Both the position numbers and the translations under genes were made by a program. A stretch of 64,000 bases of DNA. It comes from Hetaerina americana. Its lineage: Eukaryota > Arthropoda > Insecta > Odonata > Calopterygidae. The stretch lies in NCBI GenBank assembly GCA_022747635.1, contig JAKTNV010000019.1, positions 9,063,501 to 9,127,500 on the forward strand, read 5' to 3'. Positions 9,666 through 19,751 of the stretch are shown in pieces; within the stretch, counting starts at the first letter, position 1, and every line of letters begins with the position of its first letter. The notes beneath the pieces are model-generated. The model ran no database searches. It was not told the DNA's origin and worked only from the letters and a program-made list of their open reading frames with translations.

Positions 9666-12600
9666 CCCTGCATTACTGACATATGTATTTCAAGGAATTA
9701 AATCGTAGGCACAGGGGAAGTTTTACGCTTTGGAGCGAAATCTAATGAATAAAAACAACCTTACCTTAATCATTTATCTTTCACGTGGGAATTCACATTA
9801 TGTCTCGCGGTTTTTCTCTCTTCATGGGTGGAAATCATGGGCGTTAATTATTGATATCCTCAAGACTGCCGCATGGAGGTCACTTTGAAATCATCGCACC
9901 ACCCGTCGAAGGGTAGTTTGTTTCGCAAGTTGCGGAGCAAATCAATAAATTTACCGTGGGTCACAATGGCAAGAAAACATTGGAGAATTCAATATTGATA
10001 GAATTGGTGCCCGATTAACTAAGGTTAAAAGTAATCCATAGTGGTCACTAGATCAAAACTGAATTAATATTCTTCTAAAGAAAAATCAAAATTTTTGAAT
10101 TGGGTTAATGGTCGTTAATATATTCATTTCAGTTAATAATCGCATGCTGCCCGTACAACCTTTGATATCACCGCAATCCACCCCGAGGAAAACGCATTCT
10201 CATAAGCAGCGGTGAACATTCTTACATGAGCACACCCGCTATACAAGCGACGTATTGCTGTGATTACTATTACAATACTCGTTGCGCCATCATTTTATTA
10301 TTTTTTTTCTTTATTAATGCTCTCATCTCATGATGGTAATAAATTAATCACGAGCTCAACCAATGTTAACCATGTATAAATAAGGTGAATTTGAGAATTG
10401 CCGGACCATATTGTATCTTTTGAAAACGACAGCTCCTCTAAAATTTTATTGATTATGTGTATTTTTATGGAGTTGCTCCGTCATCCTACGAATTAATTCG
10501 TAGTTGTTCCTGGAGCGGAGATTAGTGTTGCTATAAGAACTCTTTTTCTGTTCCCATATTCCTTCTCATGCTTGTTGTTAATATTTTTCTAATTTCCCGT
10601 TACATGCATTTTACAGTAATACCATGTTTAATTATGTCCTACTAATAATGTCCTACTATTATGTCCTACTAATAATAATAATGTGTTTTCTTTTTTTCTA
10701 ACGTAATTTATTTTTTCCTTTTTATCTGGGAGGATTCTATGATCTATTGTGAGGTATTATTTTGTTTGTGCACTTTGATGTCCGAGTATAATAATTGCTC
10801 GCAGGATAATTTTTGCTACATTTTGTACCTTTCTGATTTCATTATAATTAGCAGTTTCATGAATTTATGTATAGCTTATGTTGTGAAAGAAAACCATTTC
10901 ATTGCCATTTGACTCACCTCGACTGACCATAGAAAAAGTAAATCATGTACTAAGAAAGAGGGAATATTTTTATTACCAAAGTTTAAAAAGATGTAAAAAT
11001 AAATGTGTGTCGAAAACAACACAAGGAAACCACACCAGTGCCAAAGGGGAGATCAAGATTTTTATTTTGATTCGTAGGGTTACGAGACATTTAATGAGGA
11101 TTTCCTTAATATGAACCGTATCCCCATTTAATTTTTGAAGCTATGTGAAGAACATACAAACGATAAATGGATTTTATACCTAGATTATTTTCAAATGGAA
11201 GATCATAATTCTAACTCAAGAAGATAAATTGATCAAAATGCGAGAGACATTCTAACCATCAAATGGATGGGAGTGCGAGATTTGATTCGCTTTCGACAGT
11301 ATAGGCATTCATTCAACCAACATCAGTGGAATCGACATTTACCCAAGTACGACTGATGCAAATCTATAATGCTTCATCATATGACAATTTCAGTAGATGA
11401 AACACCCCAAGAAACGAGGACACCATTTGGGTTGGTCGTGCCATGTTCGTATTTGGACTAGGTGAATTCCATGAACAAAGAATCACGTAACACTATGATT
11501 CACCGCAATGTTTGTGGTGACGTCAATGGCAAGTGGACAACGGCTAAATTTGAAATCTCATCGCAGTTTCACATCCGCGCCGCATACTTAATCCAATAAA
11601 GGAAAACCAATTTTCCAACCTCGCCTCCAATTTGTTGCTAAGGGCATCGATGTAGAAAAATGACAACTGAATAATGGGAGCCGCCTAAGTTTTTTCGCGT
11701 TTGGTGGTCTTCAAACTAAGTACGTTGTTCTCATTGGTCCGTGGCTTCTTATACGATGAGGGTGGTCGATCTTGGATTAAATATTTGCAGTAGGATTGCG
11801 TGTGCATCGATATACTATGAAGTTATTCGTTGACTCGGCATTGAGATAGCGCTACATTAATCCTTTGTCGCCACGTAAAACCCCAAACTTTGGACAAAGA
11901 GCCTCGAAAGACACACTTCTGTTGCCTTCGGAGGCAGGAGACTCGCCGTATCCCCCTTGACCGGATTCGTTTGCCCCACCACGGAAGGAGAGGAGGGTAG
12001 AGTGGTGGGACGGGGGTGGAGACACAGCCGGCCAGTCCTCCTCGGATCCATTAGATCGGTTGGCGGAATCAGTAATTCTTGCCGCAAGTGCGGTCTAAGT
12101 TTTCTCATGCTGTTTCTATCATTCGGGAATTTTCGACACTAGCGGCAAGGGTCGCGGATTAAGGAGCCCGCGATTCATGAGGCTTACTCATAATTGTTTG
12201 TTTGTTCATCCGTTGCCGACATGGAGTCAAGTGTCCGAGGATACGTGAATTCACGCCAAAGAGTTGGAAGTAACTGGCAAAAACGTAAAATATCAATTGT
12301 AAAGAATGAGCTAACTCCTAGGCTCACGGCTAGTTTTCCTACAAAATGCTATGATTACAAATGAATTATGTTGAAATTTTACCGATAAAAGAATTTACTT
12401 TACACATTTGGCAACCCTTTCTTCAGACTACCAGAAAATCTCAAAATAAATATTTCAGTTCTGTAATTTTAAAACACTAATTCCCAATGAGAAAAAAATA
12501 ATGCGAATAATGACCACTCGGCCTTCAAAGGTTGCAGGTATTGCCTCTTCATCGTGACATTCATTGATTTAGACCAAAATCAAGTTAAAATGCACTCTAA

Positions 12601-13130
12601 CGTATTCTACGAGCTCTTTTTCCTGACATTAGTTTGCTTCTACGTGAGTAGGAGTCAATTTTATCGAAATTATTTACACTTAAGTGCCATTATCCATAAC
12701 ATTGAATATATGCTAATGGGAAGGTGAGACCAAACATTAAAACTGATCAATGATGTTGCGATCTTATTAAATCTTAATTTATCCAGATGGGATTTTCATA
12801 GTTTACGGTGCCATTAATCTTCATTCAAACATAACATTTCTTGAATAAGCAACAAAGAAATCGAATTAAAGCATGATTTCCGTTGAATGCATTAAATAAA
12901 GACATTTTCGATTTAGAGATAAGATTTACGATTTAGAGATATAAATTGAAGACAAATAATTTGTACGTACATTCGAAGATAGATATGAGAAATGAGAAAA
13001 GACGAGCGAGCGATTCATTTAAATCATTTGACGATGACGCGGCGTGGTCAAGTGAAGACAATCTGAAAGCAAAGGAAATTAGTGAAATGCACGGCCTAAA
13101 TCCTTCATGTAATATATTTTGGTCTTAGCC
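9666..13130. other. unassigned region
   Basis: About 3.5 kb without a recognisable gene or transposon. Small features seen are a local duplication of a TATGTCCTACTA block near 10636-10680, a duplicated ACGATTTAGAGATA near 12907 and 12928, and a mildly GC-rich patch at 11870-12170. No open frame shows a family signature. Confidence 0.35.
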
Positions 13131-13400
13131 TTGAGCAAATAGCGGTGGGAGATTAGCGAGAGAGAGACTATGACGTTCGCGTCCCGTGACAATCACTCTC
13201 TCTCTGTCTAGGCGGGCGATAAAACAGGGGAAGGGTCCTCTCTCAAGGAAGCCGTGACGAGGCTCGGCCCGTCCCGACCCCCGAGGCGCCTGACGCCAAA
13301 TGCCCCGAGGACACGAAAGCACCCCGAGATGTCCTCGCGTTGATTGTTGGACGGAACGGGGTGGGGAAGTGGGCAGAGCCGTATTTTTCCGAGTTCATTT
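13131..13400. other. GC-rich island
   Basis: CpG-containing GC-rich stretch bounded by AT-rich sequence. It contains GA-rich (GCGAGAGAGAGAC) and CT-rich (ACTCTCTCTCTGTC) segments that could pair. No convincing coding potential. Confidence 0.45.
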
Positions 13401-13532
13401 GTTTATCTCTGGCAGTCACTGTCTTTCCCTCTCAAGAGCAGGGGATTACTGCAATTACTCTTGCCTCATACCTACTCTTATTTTATTTATGCTAATTATA
13501 ACAAACGTTTTCAAGAATTTCTTGTATTTACC

Positions 13533-13778
13533 TAGAGAGCAAGAATATTTTTACGCAAAATGAATAAGCATTCAGAATAACATAAAGCCTGAATGATTTT
13601 TAATCTTATTTAAAAATATTCCTTTGATAATTTATCACTATTAACGCCTTTTCTGAGACTCGACAACTGAGGATATTTTACTCACGACGCATATTAAAAA
13701 ATTAATCATGCCATGCATTTGTGATGTGCTCACAACTTAAAATGCTATATATATATATAGGATTTTAAGTTTTAAGCA

Positions 13779-13860
<82 letters not shown>

Positions 13861-14068
13861 CATTTTAAGTTGTGAGCACATCACAAATGCATGGCAGGAT
13901 TAATTTTTTAATATGCGTCGTGAGTAAAATATCCTCAGTTGTCGAGTCTCAGAAAAGGCGTTAATAGTGATAAATTATCAAAGGAATATTTTTAAATAAG
14001 ATTAAAAATCATTCAGGCTTTATGTTAATCTGAATGCTTATTCATTTTGCGTAAACATATTCTTGCTC

Positions 14069-14072
<4 letters not shown>
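13533..14072. repeat. 213-bp inverted duplication with (TA)n loop
   Basis: The left arm 13533-13745 and right arm 13860-14072 are reverse complements over 213 bp with about three mismatches that I can count. The 114-bp spacer contains two TA runs (13746-13759 and 13784-13859) and a short unique piece. The right arm is followed directly by another TA array and a LINE 3' end. Such an inverted repeat could fold into a long hairpin RNA if transcribed. It could also simply be an inverted duplication made by template switching at TA repeats. The arms encode nothing recognisable. Confidence 0.9.
13784..13859. repeat. (TA)n microsatellite inside the inverted duplication
   Basis: About 76 bases of pure TA, forming most of the spacer between the two inverted arms. 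Confidence 0.95.
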
Positions 14073-14131
<59 letters not shown>

Positions 14132-14152
14132 CTTATATATATATATATATTA
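14073..14152. repeat. (TA)n microsatellite
   Basis: TA array interrupted once by TATCTTA. It joins the right arm of the inverted duplication to the 3' terminus of a minus-strand L-A LINE copy. Confidence 0.95.
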
Positions 14153-14290
14153 TTAGGTAATCTGCCGGTTAAGGTAGGTTTTTGGATGGACATAATTACT
14201 AATTAAATAATTTGTGACCCCTAGCAAAACACAACATCCTACTTTACAGCAGGTCCCTCTTCAGCTCTGAGTACATGCAGCATCAAAAAT
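14152..14290 (-). mobile_element. 3' end of LINE family L-A
   Basis: On the plus strand, GGTAATCTGCCGGTTAAGGT followed by a GTTTTTGGATGGACA block is the reverse complement of the L-A terminus seen at 42800-42850. Similarity continues through the segments around the stop codon of the parent protein. Only about 140 bp is present, so this is a severely 5'-truncated insertion whose tail is the TA array at its left. Confidence 0.75.
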
Positions 14291-14442
14291 AAGGTTTTCA
14301 TTAATTATTAGGTACGATATATATTTAAAATAATTCAAATAATAAAGGTAATAATTGTCGCAAGGGGCGTTCCTAAATGGTGCGACACAAAGGGTATCGG
14401 GGAAAGTCAGAGATACTACACCGAGTCTTACCCAAACAATCG

Positions 14443-14448
14443 TTTATT
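14443..14448 (-). terminator. LTR polyadenylation signal
   Basis: AATAAA on the minus strand about 400 bases downstream of the proposed initiator and 90 bases before the LTR end. The inverted copy of the same signal occurs in the plus orientation near 17731-17736. Confidence 0.45.
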
Positions 14449-14549
14449 ATACAAAATACAGTTGAAATGCACCATTTACAAAGTTATACGCAATTTATGG
14501 ATGGCTAGACCCTCAGTACACCAACGCGCGTCCGTCAGGAAGGGGGTAT

Positions 14550-14857
14550 GGCAGGGCGGACGCAGTCACGACACGCATAACCTGGGCAGAGCCCTCGTCC
14601 GAAGTTGAGTCAGAAAATAGGACACGCTGTCGCGACAAGCGCAACATAGCCGAAGCATCGTGCCCTACCGGTCACCGCCAGATAACCAACTGACCCTTAC
14701 CTGGGAAAGGGTGTAGGCAGGTTGGACGCGGTCACGACGAACGTAACCTGGGCGGAGCCCTCGTCCAAGATGAGTCAAGAATAGGACACGCTGTCGCGAC
14801 AAGCGCAACACTGCCGAAGCTTCGTGCCCTACCGGTCACCGCCAGATAACCACTGAC
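14550..14857. repeat. 166-bp tandem duplication inside the LTR
   Basis: Two diverged units start at 14550 and 14716. Both contain the blocks CGCTGTCGCGACAAGCGCAA and TACCGGTCACCGCCAGATAA in the same order. Units differ at scattered positions, so this is not a very recent duplication. Confidence 0.85.
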
Positions 14858-14881
14858 TGCTTTTCGCCCCGCGATCAGGGC

Positions 14882-14888
14882 TTTTATA
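14882..14888 (-). promoter_or_regulatory. LTR TATA box
   Basis: TATAAAA on the minus strand, positioned about 34 bases upstream of TCAGT at 14852-14856, which matches the arthropod initiator consensus. The spacing is right for a Pol II core promoter driving minus-strand transcription of the element. Confidence 0.5.
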
Positions 14889-15119
14889 CCCAACTTTGGA
14901 GCATTGTTGTTGGTCACGTGGGAGTTTTGGGGAAAAACCCTGAGGAGGAATACTATTGTTGTTGATCGCTTGGAAACATTGTCGTTGGTTGCTTGGGAGT
15001 TTTGGGGAAAACCAGGGAGGAATACTATTGTTGTACACCTGCAACAGTGCGTCGTTGATTGCTTGGGGTGGGTAGTCGGAGGAGCCAGGAAGGGAGAACC
15101 ATGTCGCATACTTGCGACA

Positions 15120-16530
15120 TTACCCCGGTAGCAAATAAAATCAAGGGTCTAACCATTCCAGGAAAACAACATACACAAATTAAAAATACAAAACTTATTA
15201 TAGAGCACTTGAACATAACCCGAAAATTTTCAACAGCAAGGTAAGCAGGAAAAGTTTTTCACAATCAGTTTTTCCCTTGAAAACAACAATTTTTTACGAC
15301 ACAATACAAATTTGAGAACAGTGGAGCATTGGACACATTCACCATGTTAAGAATATTATCTTTCTGGTTTCGGCTGACTATTCCTGGCAGGTATTGGAAG
15401 CCATCATCAGCTGAGCATCTGGGAGGTAAGGTAAAACTCCCATGACCATTCATTCTCAAAACCTGCTGTCATACCAACGTCCGAGCTTCTCACTGTGAAT
15501 TGTATAGGGGGCCTTAATTATGTGCACACCACATCTCTGAGCAATTTTTACAAATTGCATTTTGAAATCACTCACCGCCAGGTAAAGTGAATCTGTGGTC
15601 AATTAAATATTTTGATCGCCATCTACTGATGGGGCCGGAAAAGGGGTGCGCCTCAAAAATCGTAATTTTCTGACTCCTTTGTTGCATGAGTAAAATGACT
15701 AGCAGGGCAATCCTTCCAGAGTGCCGCGCTATTTTAACGTGAGCCACCTTGTAAAGGGGTAAAACATCACTTCCTCAGACGCCCGTAAAGACCAAGCCTG
15801 GTGTATTCATTCGCTCCGCTCCCTGGGTTGCCTTTTTTAGGAGACCGGGAGCAGGGATAGAAGGTGTTAACACCCCATACTCGGCTAGCATCACCATAGT
15901 ACTGAGTCATCTGGCTGCATGGGATAGCTGGGAAGAATGCCGGGAGAGAGGGACAAAACTAATTTGTTACAGAGTGAGAAGTTCTTCGGTCTGCAGTACA
16001 GCAGTGGCCAATCCTTATCACCGGCCAATTGAGCAATCTTCTTTTAGATATATTTGACTCGCGCATCTTTTACCTGCCAGAAAATGCAACCCCAATCTTC
16101 TATTTATACGGATGTATTTGCCTTAAAATATTCACCGTTTACTTAGAATTAACACAGAAAATCCACATTTTATAACCACGTTCTTTGGAATCCAAAACGA
16201 CTACGGAGTTCTTTACACAGAGAGTTTTTCTTTCTGAGTCCAAAATTGTTTGTATTAACAATCAACCATTGGTCCAATGCTGGTTTAAGGGCAACATAGC
16301 AAGATCACTTAATGAATCACTTTTTGCTACACTTAACACAGGGTACACTTAATAATCTTAAACATAGAAACACTTAAACCTAATGCACAAACACTTAATA
16401 ATCTCAAACATAGAAACACTTATTTCGGCGTGAGGGCTTGGGAAGCTTGCACTCTTAGAGCCCGGCAACGTCGATATAGAAATCGTCTGGCCTTATTATG
16501 TCTTTTACGTCCTTAAGGGACAACATTGGC
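15120..16530. other. non-coding interior of the LTR-type element
   Basis: About 1.4 kb between the LTR and the minus-strand frames with no recognisable coding. Near 16310-16430 there is an imprecise direct repeat built from AAACATAGAAACACTTA and CACTTAATAATCT blocks. No clear polypurine tract lies next to the LTR boundary at 15120, which weakens the normal-element interpretation. Confidence 0.4.
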
Positions 16531-16532
16531 CT

Positions 16533-16874
16533 CTACAAGCGTAGAGGGGAGTCTACATTGTAGGGGAACACATGAGGAGACTCTGGGGAACTAAACGGGT
16601 TCTCGACGGATTTCGGTCTGCATCCCTTTGAGGAGAGTCCATGCGAGGTGGATGCCCAGGATTCCTCAAATTCCCGCATGGTTGCATCCCACCAGCAACG
16701 GAACCGGCGCTCTTCGTACTGGTTCACCAATCCCACAACCTCTGGCTGGTTGAGATGTCCTGCGGGGGCGAGAGATGGCCTTTCCTCCGGGGGTCCTCCT
16801 TCGGGGGCGAGCCACCAATCTTCCAATGGATCGTCCCGGTCCTCCTCACCAGACTCTCGGGTGTTGCCATGCAA
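16533..16874 (-). CDS. unassigned acidic ORF in LTR-type element
   Basis: A 113-codon minus-strand frame downstream of the pol-like frame. The N-terminal part is rich in E, D and P, followed by a WDATMREFEES segment. I do not recognise a domain. It may be a shifted continuation of the element polyprotein or a chance frame. Confidence 0.2.
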   Translation of the reverse strand: MHGNTRESGEEDRDDPLEDWWLAPEGGPPEERPSLAPAGHLNQPEVVGLVNQYEERRFRCWWDATMREFEESWASTSHGLSSKGCRPKSVENPFSSPESPHVFPYNVDSPLRL

Positions 16875-16916
16875 ACTCTCTCCTCATGAGGCTCCATCGC
16901 CTCGAACGGAACTTCA

Positions 16917-17717
16917 CTAACATTGACTCGCGACAAGTCTTTTCATCGCGGAAGGGTCTGGCCAGAAGTTTTCGTCCTCAGCGTCTACCCAGTTACTGAG
17001 GGGTGCCTGAACTTCCTCCCGAAATGGCACCACCTCGACTATATAGCCCTTTTTTAACTTTTGTTCCCTGCTACGAATGTTACAAAGTAATATGGGGACG
17101 GTGCCTTCAGGTGACACCGAAGCAATACTCGGCAGAATAAATAAATCTCTCTCGCTTTCCACGACTCGCACCTCTTCGCCTTCAGCCATCTGACTCTTTA
17201 CATTCGACAACACAACGGATAACGGCGGTACTCTAATAGATTCCTCTAATATAATTTTGCTCGATCGGCCAATCCCATTACTAGCGCCGGTCTGAATTTC
17301 GCGAACTTTGCCATCGCACAAGGGGGCAACCAATCTATCCTCTGTTACTGGCGGAAAAACACAATCATCACCCGACTCCTTTATCCCAACCCGGGAGCCC
17401 GTGGAAACCTCAAAGACATCGCCAATAACTTCGTCGCACCGGGGCCCAACAAATCGATCCTCTGTTACTGGCGGAAAACCACAATCATCACCCAACTCCT
17501 TTATCCCAAACCGGGAGTCGGTGGAAACCTCAAAGACATCGCCAATAACTTCGTCCCTAGCGGTGCAGCCTGATTGCGACGCGGGTGGCACCCTATCCAT
17601 GATTCTTTCGGCCTTCGCCACCTCTGCTAATTTCTCTGAATCCTTATTTAGAGATCCGTTATCCTTATTCCCATCGTCCCTCGCATTGCGTATAACTTTG
17701 TAAATGGTGCATTTCAA
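16917..17717 (-). pseudogene. retroelement polyprotein fragment (pol linker-like)
   Basis: This is an open 266-codon minus-strand frame. Its apparent start lies inside the inverted R/U5 copy at the right end, so the first residues are not native. Residues ~45-140 contain two copies of a 42-residue unit (DEVIGDVFEVST..., VFPPVTEDR...). Residues ~165-250 resemble the linker that follows the protease in Ty3/gypsy-like polyproteins. There a hydrophobic VPPLSVVL segment is followed by acid-rich and ILPSI segments, then GTVPILLCN and LKKGYIVEVV. I see no protease D-T/S-G motif and no RT. The assignment rests on pattern recall and is moderate at best. Confidence 0.4.
17318..17569. repeat. 126-bp in-frame tandem repeat
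   Basis: Two units of 126 bp, each with TCCTCTGTTACTGGCGGAAA and ACCTCAAAGACATCGCCAAT blocks, encode a 42-residue duplication in the minus-strand frame. The units differ at few positions, and the length is a multiple of three. Confidence 0.85.
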
Positions 17718-17823
17718 CTGTATTTTGTATAATAAACGATTGTTTGGGTAAGACTCGGTGTAGTATCTCTGACTTTCCCCGATACCCTTTGTGTCGCACC
17801 ATTTAGGAACGCCCCTTGCGACA
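17685..17823 (+). repeat. 139-bp inverted copy of the LTR R/U5 end
   Basis: This is the exact reverse complement of 14356-14494 over 139 bp by direct reading. It has the orientation of a plus-strand LTR 3' end and includes AATAAA. It forms the right terminus of the element and is followed by the TAAT target duplication. Confidence 0.9.
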
Positions 17824-17849
17824 TAATGACTGCAGGCACGGTAGGCATG

Positions 17850-17900
17850 ATTTCACTTGGATACCGTAGGCATGACTGTACTACGGTATCTAAGTGAAAT
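17850..17900. repeat. 20-bp stem hairpin next to the LTR-type element
   Basis: Arms 17850-17869 and 17881-17900 pair along 20 bp with an 11-base loop. The single mismatch is a G opposite T, which would pair as G-U in RNA. It starts 23 bases outside the target duplication. Confidence 0.8.
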
Positions 17901-18055
17901 ATAATTCTCGACGCATTAGAGGAGAGCCTTAATAGCGAGAAGTATAATAAACTATGTTTATATAAAATAATGAGAGCTTACGGTACTTGGCTACTTAGAA
18001 TAAAAAAAGAAAAATAGCTTTTATCTCTAGTGCGGTCTCTTACAGTTATTCTATG

Positions 18056-18260
18056 TGCATCTACATCTATACAGTATTTAACAAACTGCTACAGGGGTGT
18101 TAGGCGGAGGTTGCTAGGGCGCCAGCCATACATGCAGAGACTACCAACATAGGACCTTCAACATGCCCGCTTACTCGCATCTACATCTACATAATACCCC
18201 GTAAGCTGCCGCAAGGGCGTGTGGCGGGGGGTGTTAGGTCACCAACCGTAAAAAGGAACA
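18056..18260 (+). mobile_element. LINE family L-B 3' UTR, two partial copies
   Basis: Two adjacent blocks begin CATCTACATCTA and continue into a segment of the type CCGCAAGGGCGTGTGGCGGG. The first (18056-18160) is more diverged than the second (18179-18240). The same motif occurs at 18870-18945 on the minus strand and at 52815-52900. It is the 3' untranslated signature of a widespread arthropod LINE; the clade is not assigned here. Confidence 0.6.
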
Positions 18261-18443
18261 ATACCACATGCAAAATAACAATATGGAAAATAACACCCAT
18301 AGCAGCGCACACACTCATGAAAAAATCCCTTCATCCAATACTCATGCAAACACATATGCCATAAATCAACAAAAAACTGCACCCCAGGATGCAGCACGGA
18401 AGCCATCCTACAACACACAAGCCAGGACACAACAAGCAAGAAT

Positions 18444-18731
18444 GTGAAACATCACTACCACATGAAAATGCACTACAAAACACTCTACCCCCCAAAGAGT
18501 CTTTTACAATATAGATTAAACTTATTAAAAACATTTAAAGATGGGTCCTTTTCCGATGACATCAAGAACATAATACGAACCCCAACGTATTACGGGCGGA
18601 GGGATCACGAATGTAAGATTAGAGAGATTGACTGCGGGACAGACAGATTTAAATGGTCATTTTTTCCGAGAACAATACGAGACCAGAATTCTTTTAATCG
18701 AAATCGCCCAGAATCCGGCTCGACATGATAA
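18444..18731 (+). pseudogene. C-terminal fragment of LINE (L-B type) ORF
   Basis: The 94-codon frame contains YYGRRDHECKI and DRFKWSFFPRTIRD. This matches the common C-terminal end of Jockey/CR1-like LINE proteins, where a GR-DH-KI segment is followed by an SFFPRTI-WN segment. The usual WN is replaced by QN. The upstream part of the protein is missing, so this is a 5'-truncated remnant. Confidence 0.55.
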
Positions 18732-18775
18732 GTATTAACCTACAAGGTAGCGACTGCGCAGGGTTATACGCTTAT

Positions 18776-18810
18776 ATTTATATTATATATATATATATTT
18801 TTTTTGCAGG
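18776..18810. repeat. short (TA)n and T-run
   Basis: About 20 bases of TA followed by eight T, between the plus-strand LINE C-terminus and the minus-strand L-B copy. Confidence 0.8.
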
Positions 18811-18839
18811 TTCCCCTTACCTTTCCCCATCCATTTGAA

Positions 18840-19750
18840 AAACCCTAATCCCCTCATCCTCATACATTCTTTCCTCCTGGTGCTGCACCCCCTGCCACAC
18901 ACCTTTTTGGTGGCTTGCAGGGTATCGATGTAGATGTAGATGAGTCTGTAAAAGGCAGGGAATGCGCCCCAACGTTGCAGGTAGCAGGAATTTTTCCCCC
19001 GGAGGATTGAAAGAGGGATTGAAAGGGAGACTTAAAAACAGATGAACAGAACACTAATGAGGTCATTCGGAAAGAATGGGTCATGAAAACAAAACACACG
19101 AGGTTAGTGGAAGAGCATGCATTTCGAAGCAATTTATAAGAAACCTAGCTGTTTTTCCTGAATATTGTCCAATTCTTTGATTAATGGTTTTTCGCGTAGA
19201 TCCCAGATAATCGCCGCGTATTCTAAATTTGGTTTGATCAAAGTGAATCCATGAATGCCTAAATACATATGTCATATATCCCTAAAATCGGCCTCATAAA
19301 ACCTACCATCTTTCCAGCTGACTGGCATGTTCTTATACTGCGCGTGCTCCCTGCCAGTCTCACACCCAAGTAATCTGTTCTGAAATGCTTACCTTAAAAA
19401 TGTTTTATTATTTCTGTTGCATATTTTATAATATTCAATCATAACTCCCATTCTTTATAACACTCTAATATGTGGTATAAAGTGGTGGAGAATAGCATTG
19501 AATCTTCTAGTACTTCTATTTCACTGTTAATCAATGTCTCGACTGCAAATGATTTACGATTACTGCTAACGTGAGAGCTTAGGCCGTAAATGTATAACAA
19601 GAAGACTATAAGGGTCTCATAAAAATCTCATGTGGTACTCCTAAAGTTATGTCGGCATCTAATGAACTCAATCCTCCGAAAAATAATTTTTGTTTACGGT
19701 CAAATAACAAGTTTTTAATCCAGTGATAACACTCTCGTTAATACCATAAT
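18840..19750 (-). mobile_element. LINE family L-B, 3' half of a split decayed copy
   Basis: Reading the minus strand from the mariner junction, the broken translation shows a palm-like order of segments: a GVP-like region, LLYIYGLSSHVSSNRKSFA in place of the usual F-A-D-D segment, a VLEDSMLF segment and KEWEL. Next come TDYLGVRL and a C-terminal part with KTARFLINCFEMHA (19081-19275). The copy ends in the 3' UTR signature CATCTACATCTACATC near 18930-18950. There are many stops and shifts. The catalytic YADD/FADD motif is decayed. The upstream half lies on the other side of the mariner at 19752-20504. Confidence 0.65.
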
Positions 19751-19751
19751 A

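Larger units (their letters stand above)
14356..15119 (-). repeat. LTR (U3-R-U5 read on minus strand)
   Basis: 764 bp beginning TG and ending CA on the minus strand, with a 9-bp inverted terminal match (TGTCGCAAG/CTTGCGACA). On the minus strand a TATAAAA box (14882-14888) lies about 34 bases upstream of an arthropod-type initiator TCAGT (14852-14856). An AATAAA signal lies at 14443-14448. That order gives U3 about 265 bp, R about 400 bp and U5 about 70 bp. The R region contains a 166-bp tandem duplication. No TAAT follows at 15120, so it is not a simple solo LTR. Confidence 0.6.
14356..17823 (-). mobile_element. LTR-type retroelement with inverted termini
   Basis: The element is bounded by TGTCGCAAGG at the left and its inverse CCTTGCGACA at the right, with TAAT on both sides (14352-14355 and 17824-17827) as a 4-bp target duplication. 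The left part (14356-15119) has the hallmarks of a minus-strand LTR. The right end (17685-17823) is a perfect 139-bp inverted copy of the LTR 3' portion, where a normal element would have a direct repeat. The interior has a minus-strand frame resembling the protease-to-RT linker of Ty3/gypsy-like pol, but I see no reverse transcriptase or integrase. It is probably a defective insertion made from an aberrant cDNA. Confidence 0.6.

Noticed and set aside
9214..9679. Several overlapping ORFs in the GC-rich block
   Set aside because: Low-complexity proline/serine composition, open on both strands because GC-rich DNA has few stops.
14356..15119. Solo LTR interpretation
   Set aside because: TAAT precedes 14356 but the bases after 15119 are TTAC; the matching TAAT is at 17824-17827 instead.
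16310..16430. Direct repeats resembling a CRISPR array
   Set aside because: Only two or three imperfect repeats with irregular spacing, in a eukaryotic retroelement interior.
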